Source: Cymodocea nodosa (Eukaryota; Streptophyta; Magnoliopsida; Alismatales; Cymodoceaceae). From it: a stretch of DNA of 64,000 nucleotides. Positions 45,862 through 57,344 of this stretch are shown piece by piece (the first letter of the stretch is position 1; each line of letters starts with the position of its first letter). Made by a program: the position numbers and the translations under genes. A model generated the notes under the pieces. It made no database searches. It was given only the letters and a program-made list of their open reading frames with translations, and was not told where the DNA came from. Where the stretch lies: NCBI GenBank assembly GCA_036874045.1, contig CM072346.1, positions 11,570,001-11,634,000 on the forward strand, written 5' to 3'.

Positions 45862-46870
45862 GAAACTATTGATTTCAATGAAATGCAATCAGCCACAAGC
45901 CAAGCACACTACTTAGCACAAAATAGTAGCAAATACTCGCACAAACCAAGCACAAAACCACAATCACAAAATGCCTAAAATCCAACAATCAAAGAGTCAC
46001 TCGTCTAGAAAACTACTGTACCCTAGCCAGACGCCTCCTGCTGTATCTCTCTGAATACGAAACTTCTGACCACGAAATTTTAGAAAAAGGAATTTCAGGA
46101 AGCTTACTACACATCCTCAAAATTTGAGACGCAATGGAGCATGGACGAGGAAGGCGCACGACTTGGCGTCAGAGTGTGCAGACTGGCGCCGACGACGACG
46201 GTAGTTGTAGAAATGGGGGATATCCTTGCATAAATGGCTTGAACCTTGATCAATATCTTATAAATTTTAAAGGAAGGAATTTCAATAAGCTTACTACACG
46301 TCCTCAAAATTTGAGACGCAATGGAATACGGACGAGGAAGGCGCACGACTTGGCGTTGGAGTGTGCAGGCTGGCGCCGGCGACGACGGCAGTTACAACAA
46401 TGGAGAGATCCCTTGCGGAAATGGCTTGAACCTTGATGAAACTCTTTGAAACTTCAGATGCAAACCCAGAGATGTCCAACCTCGCTCTGATACTAGTTGT
46501 TGTGCGGAAAGATCAAATAAACATGGAGCATCTAGGGGTGGCGTGGAGAAGAGATCTACGTGGAAGAGAGGATTGCGAGTGGAGAATTCGAAGAACAACA
46601 AATTTATGTGGTTCCCCAACACGGGTATGTCCACGGGTGATCAATCTATCGTGATTCCTTGTTGTATGGTTGCTGGTACAAAGAAGAGGGAGAATGAAAT
46701 TAAGGGATGGTTTGGCATGACATCCCTTGGACGTGGATGACCCCTTATATATATAGGGGCAACGGTTAGTGATACACAAAAGACAAGTTTGCCCCTATAC
46801 AAATTATCAAAGAAATACAACCATATACAAAGACACATACATATACTTGATGGAAGACACACACATCACA
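45862..46870 (-). mobile_element. Small copia-type non-autonomous element, partial
   Basis: It has a 373-bp LTR (46498-46870), a tRNA-Met-type PBS on the minus strand (46484-46495) and an internal part without gag or pol. Base composition is visibly richer in G and C than its surroundings. The second LTR is not in the window, so it is truncated at 45862. The LTR holds a TATATATATA box at 46746-46757. ORFs in it are the by-product of the tandem repeat below. Confidence 0.55.
46102..46440. repeat. 187-bp tandem duplication
   Basis: Two units start GCTTACTACAC at 46102 and 46289; each contains TGAGACGCAATGGA, GACGAGGAAGGCGCACGACT, GGCGCCG-CGACGACGG and GGCTTGAACCTTGAT. They differ by several substitutions. 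Confidence 0.8.
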
Positions 46871-47490
46871 GTATATTTGAACTCGTTAAGTTAGAATTAT
46901 GCACGTGTTGAATTTAAATGCTTTAATATATCACGTGAGATGCACATGTTTAACTCGTTAAGTTAGCATAACTCTATGCGTTGAGTTATATGATTACACA
47001 CTAATGTAACACGTTATGTTAGCAGCTTATTTCTTTATTGCACGTGTTTTATAGTTAAATCAATGAAGTGAGTCCGTTGAGTTATCTGTAACTCCACAGA
47101 CCATTTATTTTCTAATATGCCACTGTAGCGATTACAAAAACAAGACATTTGAAGGAAAACTACGATTACACATATCACGTAGGAATTCACTCGTGGAAGG
47201 AAGAAGAAATCACCATCGTTGATATGAATGAAGGAAATCCAACCGATCATTTAAGCAGGAGCAGTTACTATTGTAAGAAATATAAAAGACGAAGAAAAAG
47301 TGGTGTGCAGATGTGGAGGACCATGCTAATTGCAGGTAGCATCGGAAGTTCCCTGAATCTCCACACCACCACCATAATCACCAACCATCGGATGTCTATG
47401 AAGATACTTTCCTGATGTCTAGTCGATTCTGAGCCAAACACGGTGCCTGACAACCATTGTGAGGAGTGATCGCGTCGCAGGAAGGGAAGT
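46871..47490 (+). repeat. Athila-like LTR fragment, plus strand
   Basis: Matches 10490-11060: CTCGTTAAGTTAG, GAAGAAATCACCATCG, and AACCATTGTGAGGAGTGATCG near 47450. It faces the minus-strand LTR that starts at about 47550. Confidence 0.7.
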
Positions 47491-47530
47491 GTTTGGTTGC
47501 TTTAGGCAGCACTAGAGAACTTGTTTGGTT

Positions 47531-47547
47531 CCCAGGCAACAACACCA
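47531..47547 (-). promoter_or_regulatory. Degenerate Athila primer-binding site
   Basis: On the minus strand TGGTGTTGTTGCCTGGG, resembling the tRNA-Asp site at 44581-44600, right at the 3′ edge of the LTR that follows. Only ~40 bp of internal sequence remain beyond it. Confidence 0.6.
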
Positions 47548-47553
47548 AATAAC

Positions 47554-50430
47554 TTGTATTTGTTAACTTCTGTTTTTAACTTGATTAATTTGTCTTTATG
47601 CTTATATCAATAATTTATTTTTAAAAGTAAACAAACAACCTTTCACACAAATTAGATATTAATTCCAATTTGTATTTTAACTGCAAGTGCATAGTGTATA
47701 TTGTATTTGTGTGCAAGTACAGGTTGATCCCATAGAGAATTAAGTAAGAATTGTGTACTGTTCTGTTTTTTATATTATACTTAATGTGTTCAGTAATCAC
47801 TCTGTTGAGTTACAGTTAACGCAATGGACTAAGTTTGTGTGTTATGGCTAACTCAACGGACTAATCTCGTGGACTTAAGTTAACTCCATGAGCCTATCTT
47901 TCTAGTTTAATACTGCTATTTACAGAAGAATTCGGCCAACCATTGGGCGGTTCCACAGATTGTAAATAACATCAATTAAGCTCTTTAATGCTAGTTGTTA
48001 GGTATTTAATTTTGATGATATATGCTTTATTAACGTTTTTAAATAAGTCTACATAATATTCTCTAAGTATAATAGTTAACAGATTATCGGAAAGTTTCAT
48101 TTTTATGTCGGATAAATTAAAGATTTTTGAAGAGTTAGATTTGCAATAGTTAAACTTTCGGATAGTTAACGTTTCATTTTTTTCGAATACTTTATATTAA
48201 AAACTCATATAGTTAAGTTATCTGCATGTGTGTTTTTAATGTTTTAAGTTGTCACGTGTTTTCCATGTGCATTCAGTAATGAAAAATCGAATAGTTAGAT
48301 AACTGTTCGAGTTTTTATACGCATGGATAGATAACTGTTCGAGTTTTATAAAAGGACTAACGAATAGATAAGTTTCCTTGTTTAGTCACGTGTTTTGCAG
48401 GTGCAAAAACTCGAAGAGTTACAGGTAAGTGTTCGAGTTTTTACAGGACTTAAAGGATAAGTGTTCGACTAAATCGAAGACTTAGAACATATTCTACAAG
48501 ACTCCAAGAAGATAAAAGTCTCGATATATCTACGAGTGGAGATCGTGGAAATTCAAAATGATTGTGGAGAAAGTGGAAACTCAAAAAGATAGTAATTTGG
48601 ATTAAAGAAAAAATTAGTATGTGGATTATGGATTATGGATTGTGGATTAAGTGGATGAACATGTTGAACATGAAAGACAATAGAGTTCAACTACAAATAG
48701 AGAGTACGAGCTACATTACAACAAGGGATCACAATCTCAAAAACCAAGTCTGAATATTCAATCTAGATCCCTAATTGAAAAGTTAAGTTTGAATATTCAT
48801 ATTCTGAAAAAAAATTCTCCAACATCAAAAGAAGTTTGAAATTCCAAGTAATTTCAGAAAAGGAGCTGCAAACGCAAGAAGTTTGGAAATTCGACAACTA
48901 GAGAAGAAGAGATACAGAAGCTGAGCAAAGAGAAAGAAAGAAGTTGTGTGCATAAAGATCAGGTTTTATACAATTCAAAATTAGTTTTGAATAAGAGCTT
49001 TGTTTTTCTATTTGAATTGTATATTAAACATTACTGTATCAAAACCTTCAAGAAGGGAATTGAGTTAAAAAGATATTGTAAATTCTGTTTTTAAATAAAG
49101 AATAGAATCTCATTTACGAGTGTTTTGTGCTCTTGTTTTATCCGCTAGTATTTAATTACTAAAGACACAATTCACCCCCTCTCTTGTGATACAGATGATC
49201 CTACACTGGTTAATATTAGATTTATCATTAAGCAACACTAACATTAAAATATTTCAAATGGTAACCATTAGGATCTTTAAGTATCTGGAACAAATTGATT
49301 TCAGTAAACTGTAATATTATTTTCTATTTTCTGAATCAAACAAACATAAAACATTCACAATACTAACAATGATAACTTTAATCACGATACAAAACAAATA
49401 ATACAACACTTAAATACTAAATATAAACATAGATAAGTTGTTGTTTTTTGTATTTTTGTTTTGAGATGTTCATGAAAATAGGCAAAAGGTGAAATGTAAA
49501 AATCTCTATCGATAGTAAATACTTCCATCACTACATGCTACACAATTACACCACTGAAAACTTAATCACTTACAATTCTGCCTCCTCTCCCTATAGAATC
49601 GTGAGTCTAGAATTGCAAGATGATCTCCTCTTCAGCATACTAGCATCATCCCAAAACCAAGGCTAGAAGCTTTACGATCTCTTGAGATATAAGTCGGTGC
49701 TTAGTGAAAATGGCTTCCCTTCCCGTGATGTGATCACTCCTCATAGTGGTTGTCAAGTACTGCGTTTGGCTCGGAATCGACCCGACATTAGGAAAGTATC
49801 CTCACAAACCTCCGATGATTGGTAATTATGGTAATGTTGGTGATGTTGGTGAATTGTTGGTGATGGTGTGGATGCTTCAGTGAACTTCTAACGCTGCCTA
49901 TAGTTAGCACGGTCCTCCACCTTTACACACACTGCCACACACTGCCAACCACACCTTCTTCATTTTTTCTCCTCTTCTTTTATATTTCTTTAGTAGTAAC
50001 TGCTTCTACTTTAGATGATCGGTTGAATTTCCTTCATTCAGATCAACGATGGTGATTTCTTCTCCTTTCCACGAATGAATTCCTGTGTGATACGTGCAAT
50101 CGTGGTTTTCCTTCAAATGTCCTGTTTCTGTAACTGCTATAGTGGCATATTAGAAATTAAATGGTCTGTGGAGTTACAAATAACTCAACGGACTTACTTT
50201 GTTGATTTAACTATAAAACACGTGCAATAAAGAAATAAGTTGCTAACATAACGCGTTACCTTAGTGTGTATTCATATAACTCAACATGTACAATTTTGCT
50301 AACTTAACGAGTTAAACATGTGCATCTCACATGATATACTAAAACATTTAAATTCAACACGTGCATCATTCTAACTTAACAAGTTCAGATATATAACTTA
50401 TAATTTTCACTTACTAACTCAACGAGTTCT
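47554..50430 (-). repeat. Athila-like LTR, minus strand, split by a solo LTR
   Basis: Runs from CTTGTATTTGTTAAC through GTACAGGTTGATCCCATAG (near 47717), is interrupted at 47996-49205, and resumes to about 50430 with CTCCCTATAGAATCGTGAG and CACGTGCA landmarks. About 1.66 kb without the insert. It ends at a junction with plus-strand E sequence. Confidence 0.75.
47996..49205 (+). mobile_element. Solo LTR of a Sirevirus-like copia
   Basis: Starts TGTTAGGTATTTAATTTTG and ends ATGATCCTACA; 1210 bp. Flanking 5-mers are CTAGT (47991-47995) and CTGGT (49206-49210), a target duplication with one change. The surrounding Athila LTR continues across it as in the uninterrupted copies at 24773 and 45409. 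The same LTR is found on the minus strand at 59311-60513. Short frames inside are not genes. Confidence 0.85.
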
Positions 50431-50431
50431 C

Positions 50432-51436
50432 ACATGATCAAGACAGAGTGGAGAGTTCTGCTAGCTCACCACCACAGACAAAAGCAGAAGCAAAAATACA
50501 GGAATCTACAGAGCATTTTTAGTCTATTCAAGTTCAGCATATGGAAGAGGAAGTTCAAGAACAAACCCCTTTAGAGCAACAAATTCACATTCCTGACCCG
50601 ATTGAAGCAACAGTTTTGAATGAAGTACATTTTTGGAGTTAGGAAGCTTATAATAAATACCAAGAGATAAGGGGATATGATATCATTTACAGTAGACTAG
50701 TAAATTGGGACGAAATGCAAGAAATCAAGGATTTATTTAAATTTCAAGGTCTACTGAAGTTTATTTCTCAATAAAGAGGGCATGCAGTATATGAGAATCT
50801 AGTGCCCTACTTTTATGCAAATTTAAGAGGAGAAAGAGGATTAATTTCCAACGTGGAGCGAGCTGATGTATAGATAACACCAAAGCTTCTCCACAACATT
50901 TTAGGATTGAAGAATGAAGGACTAGAAATTCTGGAAAGCACAACTGCAGTCGAGTGGATAGAATAGATCATAAAGGATTGTTTAGTTATCAATCCTAGTG
51001 TGCCATTGTTAAATAGACTGAAGCATTTAAATGGTAAAGCACACATGATAGCATTTTAATTAAGAATGTCTACCAACGACAAGGTCATGATATAGAACTA
51101 AGTCAATTTATCAAATGAGCCACATATGTAGTTGTGAATAGAATTCAGATAAATTGGTTTGTAGTTTTTATCTCCATGCTGAGAGTAGTAAAGAGGAAAT
51201 TATTTTATGGAGACTTGATTCCACTACTGATGGTAGACTATATCTATTTCACGAAATGGGCATCCAAAAGGATAAGATCAAGAACCATTTTAGTGAAAGA
51301 ATATAGAAATTATGCTGTTGTAGTGATTGCTGAACCTTTTGGAGAAGTTACAGGAGCTGTAGAAATGATTAACCAATTAGAGCAACAAGTAGAAAGACTT
51401 TAGAAGGAAGTAGATGAACTTAGAAGAAAAGATTAA
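50432..51436 (+). pseudogene. Accessory ORF E, copy C (C-terminal part, plus strand)
   Basis: It starts in the middle of E at RVESSASSPPQT, right after an Athila LTR junction, and runs to a TAA at 51434-51436. Contains PYFYANLRGERG, LLHNILGLKNEG, KLFYGDLIPLL and KWASKRIRSRTI. It keeps TGG at the position where copies A and B have stops before DGMQEI. It has its own stops (near 50640, 50773, 50872, 50965) and a frameshift near 51055. Confidence 0.75.
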
Positions 51437-52106
51437 TTGTATTGTTCGTCTACTTGTATATATTTGTATGAAAAATATCTAATTGATTGTAATGTAAACT
51501 ATCTATATAAATGAATGTATTTTTTTTTCAGATGTGTTTACATTTATGTTTGAGAATGATGTAATGGATGAATTATCTTGAATATTATATAAATTGTGGA
51601 ACATTATGCAAGATTGTTTAAAATATATACAAATTTGTTGAATGACAGGATTAAATGAAAGATAGCTGATTAATGCTTGAAAATATCTGCATGCTGCAAA
51701 GTAAAATATAAATTCTACATAATATGTAATGAACTGCAAGTTAAATATTTATATAATGTTCAGATTTAAATGAGTTTTAATTAGATCACTGTAGTAATGA
51801 CATGTATGTAATTTTATTTAAGTTGAAAAAAATGCAGAAGAAAAAAAAATATATAGAAGTTAATACGAGGAGTAAGCTTAGAAAGTTGCCAAGTGTTAAC
51901 TCAACAAAGTAAGTTCGTTGAGTTAACCGTAACTCCATGAGGTCAATAATGTAATATAAGGTCACTCCGTTAAGTTAACTGTAACTCAACGAGGTTAGTC
52001 CGTGGAGTTAGCAATAGTAACTGAAGCTAGTCCGTTGAGTTAGCTGTAACTCAATGAGGTTAGTTCATGGATTAAGCTAAACAGTTATTCTTTTAGCCAC
52101 GAACGA
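51437..52106 (+). other. Non-coding spacer with inverted repeats, copy C
   Basis: Counterpart of 30885-31519. AT-rich to 51880; then GTTGAGTTAACCGTAACTCCA and GTTAACTGTAACTCAACGAGG-type pairs at 51900-52070. No LTR or PBS between E and the small ORF, as in copies A and B. Confidence 0.6.
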
Positions 52107-52465
52107 AACTTCGTAGGTCTAGCAGTTACTAAAATTTGAAATTAGAAGTGGCACACGTATCCATAAAAATAGGAACTACACTACACATTACAAGACACGT
52201 TCTTACAACGAGATTTATTTGCTTTATGGACGTGCATTATAAATATAGAATAGAATGTTATTTACAAGTTACTAGCGCTTGTGAAAGAAAAGAAATTTGT
52301 TGAGGAACTAGAGGGAGAAGTAGCTGATTCAGCTTTGTTTGTCAACAACTATTTACTAAGTATAAAGCTTCAGACTGGTATGTAATTAATCTTCTGCTAT
52401 TTTACTTTATGTTAAGAGTTTATGAGCACATGGATTCGTTCTCCTAGCACTAAACGATTAGTAGG
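52107..52465 (+). pseudogene. Small ORF copy C and first codons of capsid Gag
   Basis: The frame with NLKLEVAHVSIKIGTT and ECYLQVTSA at 52107-52380 matches copies A and B; the start is ACG. After a GTATGT site, ATG at 52422 begins MSTWIRSPSTKRLVG, the gag N-terminus, cut at 52465 by the copia LTR. So the order E, small ORF, gag is present in a third, separately placed copy. Confidence 0.65.
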
Positions 52466-54279
52466 TGTTAGAACCCGAGTATTTTGATAATGCAAAACCT
52501 ATGTGAGGAAACATATTGTATTTCACAGTTAAGTCAGAGCAACATTAGATTAGAAGCTAGATAGAACAAATTCCAAACAGACGAACAGATGGAGGAAGTT
52601 CTAGAAGATACTGCCTTAAAGCTACAGGAAAATCAAATAGTTACAGGTCCAAGTATCCGAAGAGTAAAACAGCTGCAAGACTATCAGACAATTAGAAGGT
52701 TAACTATCCAAATTTTTCAAAGCCTTCGGAGAGTTAAATAATCAGACAGTTAAGCTGGTTGAATGATCGGAGAATTAAGAAGTTAACTATCTAGAAGAAA
52801 AAGGAAAATCGGAAAGTTAGAAAGGCTAACTATCTGAAACTTATGTCATTCAATAAATCACGTGCAGAAATACAGAATGAAAGCATAAAAGACTTGTCGG
52901 AGAGTTAGATAATTATCCAAGTTTTCTTTTCGGAGAGTTAGATAACTATTCGAGTTTTTCGGTAAGTTACAGGTATAACTTTTCAGAACTTAAGTCATTT
53001 TATTACGCACATGCAAAATGGAGAAGCCAGCAGTTGAAAGCTTAAAAGGGAAAATCGGAGAGTTAGATAACTATTTGAAATTTCAAAGAGAGTTTCGATA
53101 AGTTACAGTTTAACTATCCGAAACTTAAGTTATTGAAATTGCCATGTGCAGAATTCCAGAAAGAAGATCATTTAAGTTTTTAGAGAGTTAGAAAAATAAC
53201 TATCCAAAATTTCAAGAGAGTTTCGGTGAGTTACAGTTTAACTATTCGAAACTTAAGTCATTGAATTTCCCACATGCAGAATTCCAAAAAGAAGCTCAAA
53301 TAAGTTTTCGGAGAGTTAGAAAGATAACTATCCGAAATCCTGAAGCATTTCGGTGAGTTACAGGGATAACCATCCGAAACTTAAGTCAGCCTTTTATGCA
53401 CGTGCTGAATTGAAGCAATCGAAAAGTTAACAGAGGGTTACTGTAGCCAACTATCCGATAGTTCTATAATTGTTCGATGAGTTACAGTTATAAGCATCTG
53501 ATTGAATGATAGCTCGCAGTAAATATTCTAGAATCCTACCTATCAGAAAGGTTTAAGTGATCTTTCGGTGAGTTACAGATTTTCTTCAGAGAGTTACACA
53601 GCTAACTATCCGAAAGGTTAGGAAAATCGGTAAGACATCTTGAAATAACTTTCTAAACGGTAATTTACCGTATTTGACTGGTGTCTAATCAAGTACAGCA
53701 GAATACATCCGTTGATAGAGAAATATGATCATTATACCTTTGGTATAAATATGAGTTTAAGAAAGAAAAAGTAATAACGGATATACCACATATAGTGAGC
53801 TACACTCCAATTCCAATTACACTTAAGTCTGCAAACAATGAAGAATATTCTAAAGACCTACTGCAGAAAAAGCTTTGTGCGCCAAAACTCTGATTGAAAG
53901 ATTCAAGCTATTGGTTTGTGGCTTCAACCTGAAAGCTACATTCAGTGTTGGTTTGAGTTTCGACCTGAAAACTCTAGAGGTTGGTTTACTGAAGTTTATA
54001 CCTGAAAACTTATGTGTAGTTGGTTCTTGCTTTGACCTGAAAGCAAGTGTGTAAGTGTTGAAACACTTAGTGAAGCCCAAGTGAATCTTGGGGGTGGACT
54101 AGCCAAGTTGGTGAACCACCTAAAAATTTACTGTGTGATTCTTTTCTCTCTGATTTGCATTCGTTTAATTTCATCTCATTACATTTCTGTTGAATCATTC
54201 GATTCAACATCAAAAGAATTTTAAAAACTATACACTTTCACTATTCACCCCCCTTCTAGTGAGCCTACTGATCCTAACA
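52466..54279 (+). repeat. LTR of the copia element
   Basis: TGTTAGAACCC at the start, GATCCTAACA at the end, 1814 bp. Interior has about ten GAGTTA...TAACTATCCGA-type words (52640-53620) and four degenerate TTGGTT...CCTGAAA units at 53906-54050. A truncated copy is at 23430-24305. Confidence 0.85.
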
Positions 54280-56133
54280 ATTGGTATCAAAGCTTGGTTA
54301 ATCTTTCATAAGATTTAACCATCTGGATTTATGGCTCAATTTGCTGAGGGACAAAACATTCACAGACCTCCTCTATTCGATGGTTCCAATTATAACTATT
54401 GGAAGAATAGAATGGAGTGCTTCCTTAGGAGTTCTGATGTTAAACTCTAGAAGATTGTTGTTCTTGGAACTACACTTCTAATCAGTGATGTTATGAACTA
54501 CTCTGAGGAGGATGAGAAACTCATCCAATTGGATGCTAGAGGGCTGAATGTCATTTATTGTGCACTAACTGCTGATTAATATAATAAAGTATTTGCATGT
54601 AAGTTTGCTCATGAGGCTTGGAAAATCCTTCAAGTTACTCACGAAGATATAAGCCAAGTTAAGGATACAAAAATCAGTATCCTATTGAGAAAACTTGAAC
54701 TATTTAAAATGAATGACAATGAAAACATAATTGAAATGTTTTCAAGATTTACTGAAATCATTAATAGTTTGAAAGGCTTGGGAAAGGAATTCTCTTCACA
54801 TGAACAGGTACAGAAGATCTTGAGGAGCTTAACTATTGAGTGGAAATAGAAGTCCACATCTATTCAAGATTCCAAGGATCTCAACAACTACCCAGTTGAA
54901 GAACTGTTGGGCAATCTTCTGGCCCACAAAGTTTACCTTTGGTATAAATATGAGTTTAAGAAAGAAAAAGTAATAACGGATATACCACATATAGTGAGCT
55001 ACACTCCAATTCCAATTACACTTAAGTCTGCAAACAATGAAGAATATTCTAAAGACCTACTGCAGAAAAAGCTTTGTGCGCCAAAACTCTGATTGAAAGA
55101 TTCAAGCTATTGGTTTGTGGCTTCAACCTGAAAGCTACATTCAGTGTTGGTTTGAGTTTCGACCTGAAAACTCTAGAGGTTGGTTTACTGAAGTTTATAC
55201 CTGAAAACTTATGTGTAGTTGGTTCTTGCTTTGACCTGAAAGCAAGTGTGTAAGTGTTGAAACACTTAGTGAAGCCCAAGTGAATCTTGGGGGTGGACTA
55301 GCCAAGTTGGTGAACCACCTAAAAATTTACTGTGTGATTCTTTTCTCTCTGATTTGCATTCGTTTAATTTCATCTCATTACATTTCTGTTGAATCATTCG
55401 ATTCAACATCAAAAGAATTTTAAAAACTATACACTTTCACTATTCACCCCCCTTCTAGTGAGCCTACTGATCCTAACAATTGGTATCAAAGCTTGGTTAA
55501 TCTTTCATAAGATTTAACCATCTGGATTTATGGCTCAATTTGCTGAGGGACAAAACATTCACAGACCTCCTCTATTCGATGGTTCCAATTATAACTATTG
55601 GAAGAATAGAATGGAGTGCTTCCTTAGGAGTTCTGATGTTAAACTCTAGAAGATTGTTGTTCTTGGAACTACACTTCTAATCAGCGATGTTATGAACTAC
55701 TCTGAGGAGGATGAGAAACTCATCCAATTGGATGCTAGAGGGCTGAATGTCATTTATTGTGCACTAACTGCTGATTAATATAATAAAGTATTTGCATGTA
55801 AGTTTGCTCATGAGGCTTGGAAAATCCTTCAAGTTACTCACGAAGATATAAGCCAAGTTAAGGATACAAAAATCAGTATCCTATTGAGAAAACTTGAACT
55901 ATTTAAAATGAATGACAATGAAAACATAATTGAAATGTTTTCAAGATTTACTGAAATCATTAATAGTTTGAAAGGCTTGGGAAAGGAATTCTCTTCACAT
56001 GAACAGGTACAGAAGATCTTGAGGAGCTTAACTATTGAGTGGAAATAGAAGTCCACATCTATTCAAGATTCCAAGGATCTCAACAACTACCCAGTTGAAG
56101 AACTGTTGGGCAATCTTCTGGCCCACAAAGTTT
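53736..56133 (+). repeat. 1199-bp tandem duplication
   Basis: Unit 1 is 53736-54934 and unit 2 is 54935-56133. Each covers 544 bp of LTR 3′ end, the PBS and ~600 bp of gag. Reading both copies I find one difference (GTGATG at ~54485 against GCGATG). The joint shares two bases (TA) between the two parent positions. Confidence 0.9.
54280..54293 (+). promoter_or_regulatory. Copia primer-binding site, first copy
   Basis: ATTGGTATCAAAGC directly after the LTR end; one change from the usual TGGTATCAGAGC. Repeated at 55479-55492 in the duplicated unit. Confidence 0.85.
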
Positions 56134-57075
56134 AGATGAAGGACTAGAAAGAGCAAGAAGGAGCTGCTGAAAAGAAAACTGAAAAGAAAAAGGAAATAAC
56201 ATTTCCATCTACAGAAGAAGCTCCAAGCTCAGATGATGATGAGATTATGTTGTTGGCAAGGAACTTCAAAAAGTTTATGAAGAAAAAGAATAAGCCCAGC
56301 TCTTCTAAAAGAACTGTCCCTATATGTTTCAAATGTAAAAGGCAAGGGCACATACAGACCTTTTGTCCATTTCAGACAGAAGAGGATCAATGAGATAAGA
56401 AGAAGAGATTGAAGGACAAAAAGAAGATGGCTCTCAAAGCTACGTGAGATGATAGTAGCTCTTCAAGTTTTTCATCAGATTCTGAAGATGAAGCTGTAGC
56501 CAATGTTTGTTTTGCAGCACAAAAGGTATGCTCTACTTCCTCTAGTTCAGAAAATGAGCATGATGATTTAGACATAAACAGTCTTCTGTCTACTGTAGAT
56601 AATTTATATGTGAAGTGTAGAGATTTTAAGAAAGAAATTAAAAGATTAAATCATTGCTTAGAAAATTCATTTGCTGAATTAGAATCAACTATAGTTGAAA
56701 ATAGAAATCTAAAATCAAATTTAGATAAGTATAGTTGTGTTAACTGTGAATTAAAAGATGAAAATAAAAATCCATTAACTACTATATCAGATTTGAAAGA
56801 TACCATATGTAAATTTACTCAAGGTTAAAAAGGATTAAATAAAATAATAGGATCTCAACGATCAAATGGGAATAAGTATGGCCTAGGGTATGCTACACCA
56901 TAGGAAATACTTTATTATGGTTGAGTGATTCGATCTTATAGAGATAGCACCACTGTGTTTGCCATCAAACAAAGATCAAGTCATATGTGGCTGCCAAGAG
57001 GCAATAGATTTAATGTTTTAAGGACTAACTCTACTGGACCCAAGAAGATTTGGGTACCAAAAGCTTTAATTTCAG
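54331..57075 (+). pseudogene. Copia Gag pseudogene (first part duplicated)
   Basis: The ATG at 54331 (and again at 55530) starts MAQFAEGQNIHRPPLFDGS, the Sirevirus gag opening. Core motifs: YWKNRMECFL, LELFKMNDNENI, FSRFTEIINSLKGLGKE. After the second unit the frame carries a KTEKKKE lysine stretch, an intact zinc knuckle C-x2-C-x4-H-x4-C (CFKCKRQGHIQTFC, ~56327), an acidic Ser-rich region, a coiled-coil (56610-56828) and the GPKKIWVPK end. Stops such as L*KIV, TAD*Y, WK*KS are present in both duplicated units, so they predate the duplication. Confidence 0.85.
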
Positions 57076-57108
57076 TATGATTTGCAAGGTGACAAGGAGT
57101 TTCAAGTA

Positions 57109-57312
57109 CGTTCAACTAAATGGATCGCAGATAGTGGATGCTCAAAGCACATGACAGGTAAGAAAAGTTTTCTTGACTGTTAAAAACTTAAGTTCATGAT
57201 CTGTTAAGTTTGGAAATAATGAAAAGTGTAAAATAACTGCAATAGGAAATATTACATCTGAAAATGATATAATTGAGAATGTCTTGCATGTAAATGGATT
57301 AAAACAAAATGT
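57109..57312 (+). pseudogene. Copia protease, N-terminal fragment
   Basis: TKWIADSGCSKHMTG with the DSG catalytic motif near 57130, followed by KFGNNEKCKI in another frame. Cut at 57312. Confidence 0.7.
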
Positions 57313-57344
57313 AAGAGATCTACACCTTTAATATCAATTATTGT

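Larger units (their letters stand above)
52466..57312 (+). mobile_element. Sirevirus-like copia with internal tandem duplication, pol missing
   Basis: LTR (52466-54279), PBS, gag start, then a 1199-bp duplication that repeats LTR end, PBS and gag start, then the rest of gag and the first part of protease (IADSGCSKHMTG near 57127). It stops at about 57312, where minus-strand Athila sequence begins. No INT, RT, RH or 3′ LTR. Confidence 0.8.

Noticed and set aside
46134-46436. 100-codon frame rich in Arg and Gly
   Set aside because: Produced by the 187-bp tandem repeat; both strands and several frames are open there.
52640-53640. CRISPR-like regular repeats
   Set aside because: Short, degenerate, inverted words with irregular spacing inside an LTR, in plant DNA; no spacers or cas genes.
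54907-55092. 61-codon frame across the duplication joint
   Set aside because: It exists only because gag is joined to LTR sequence at 54934/54935.
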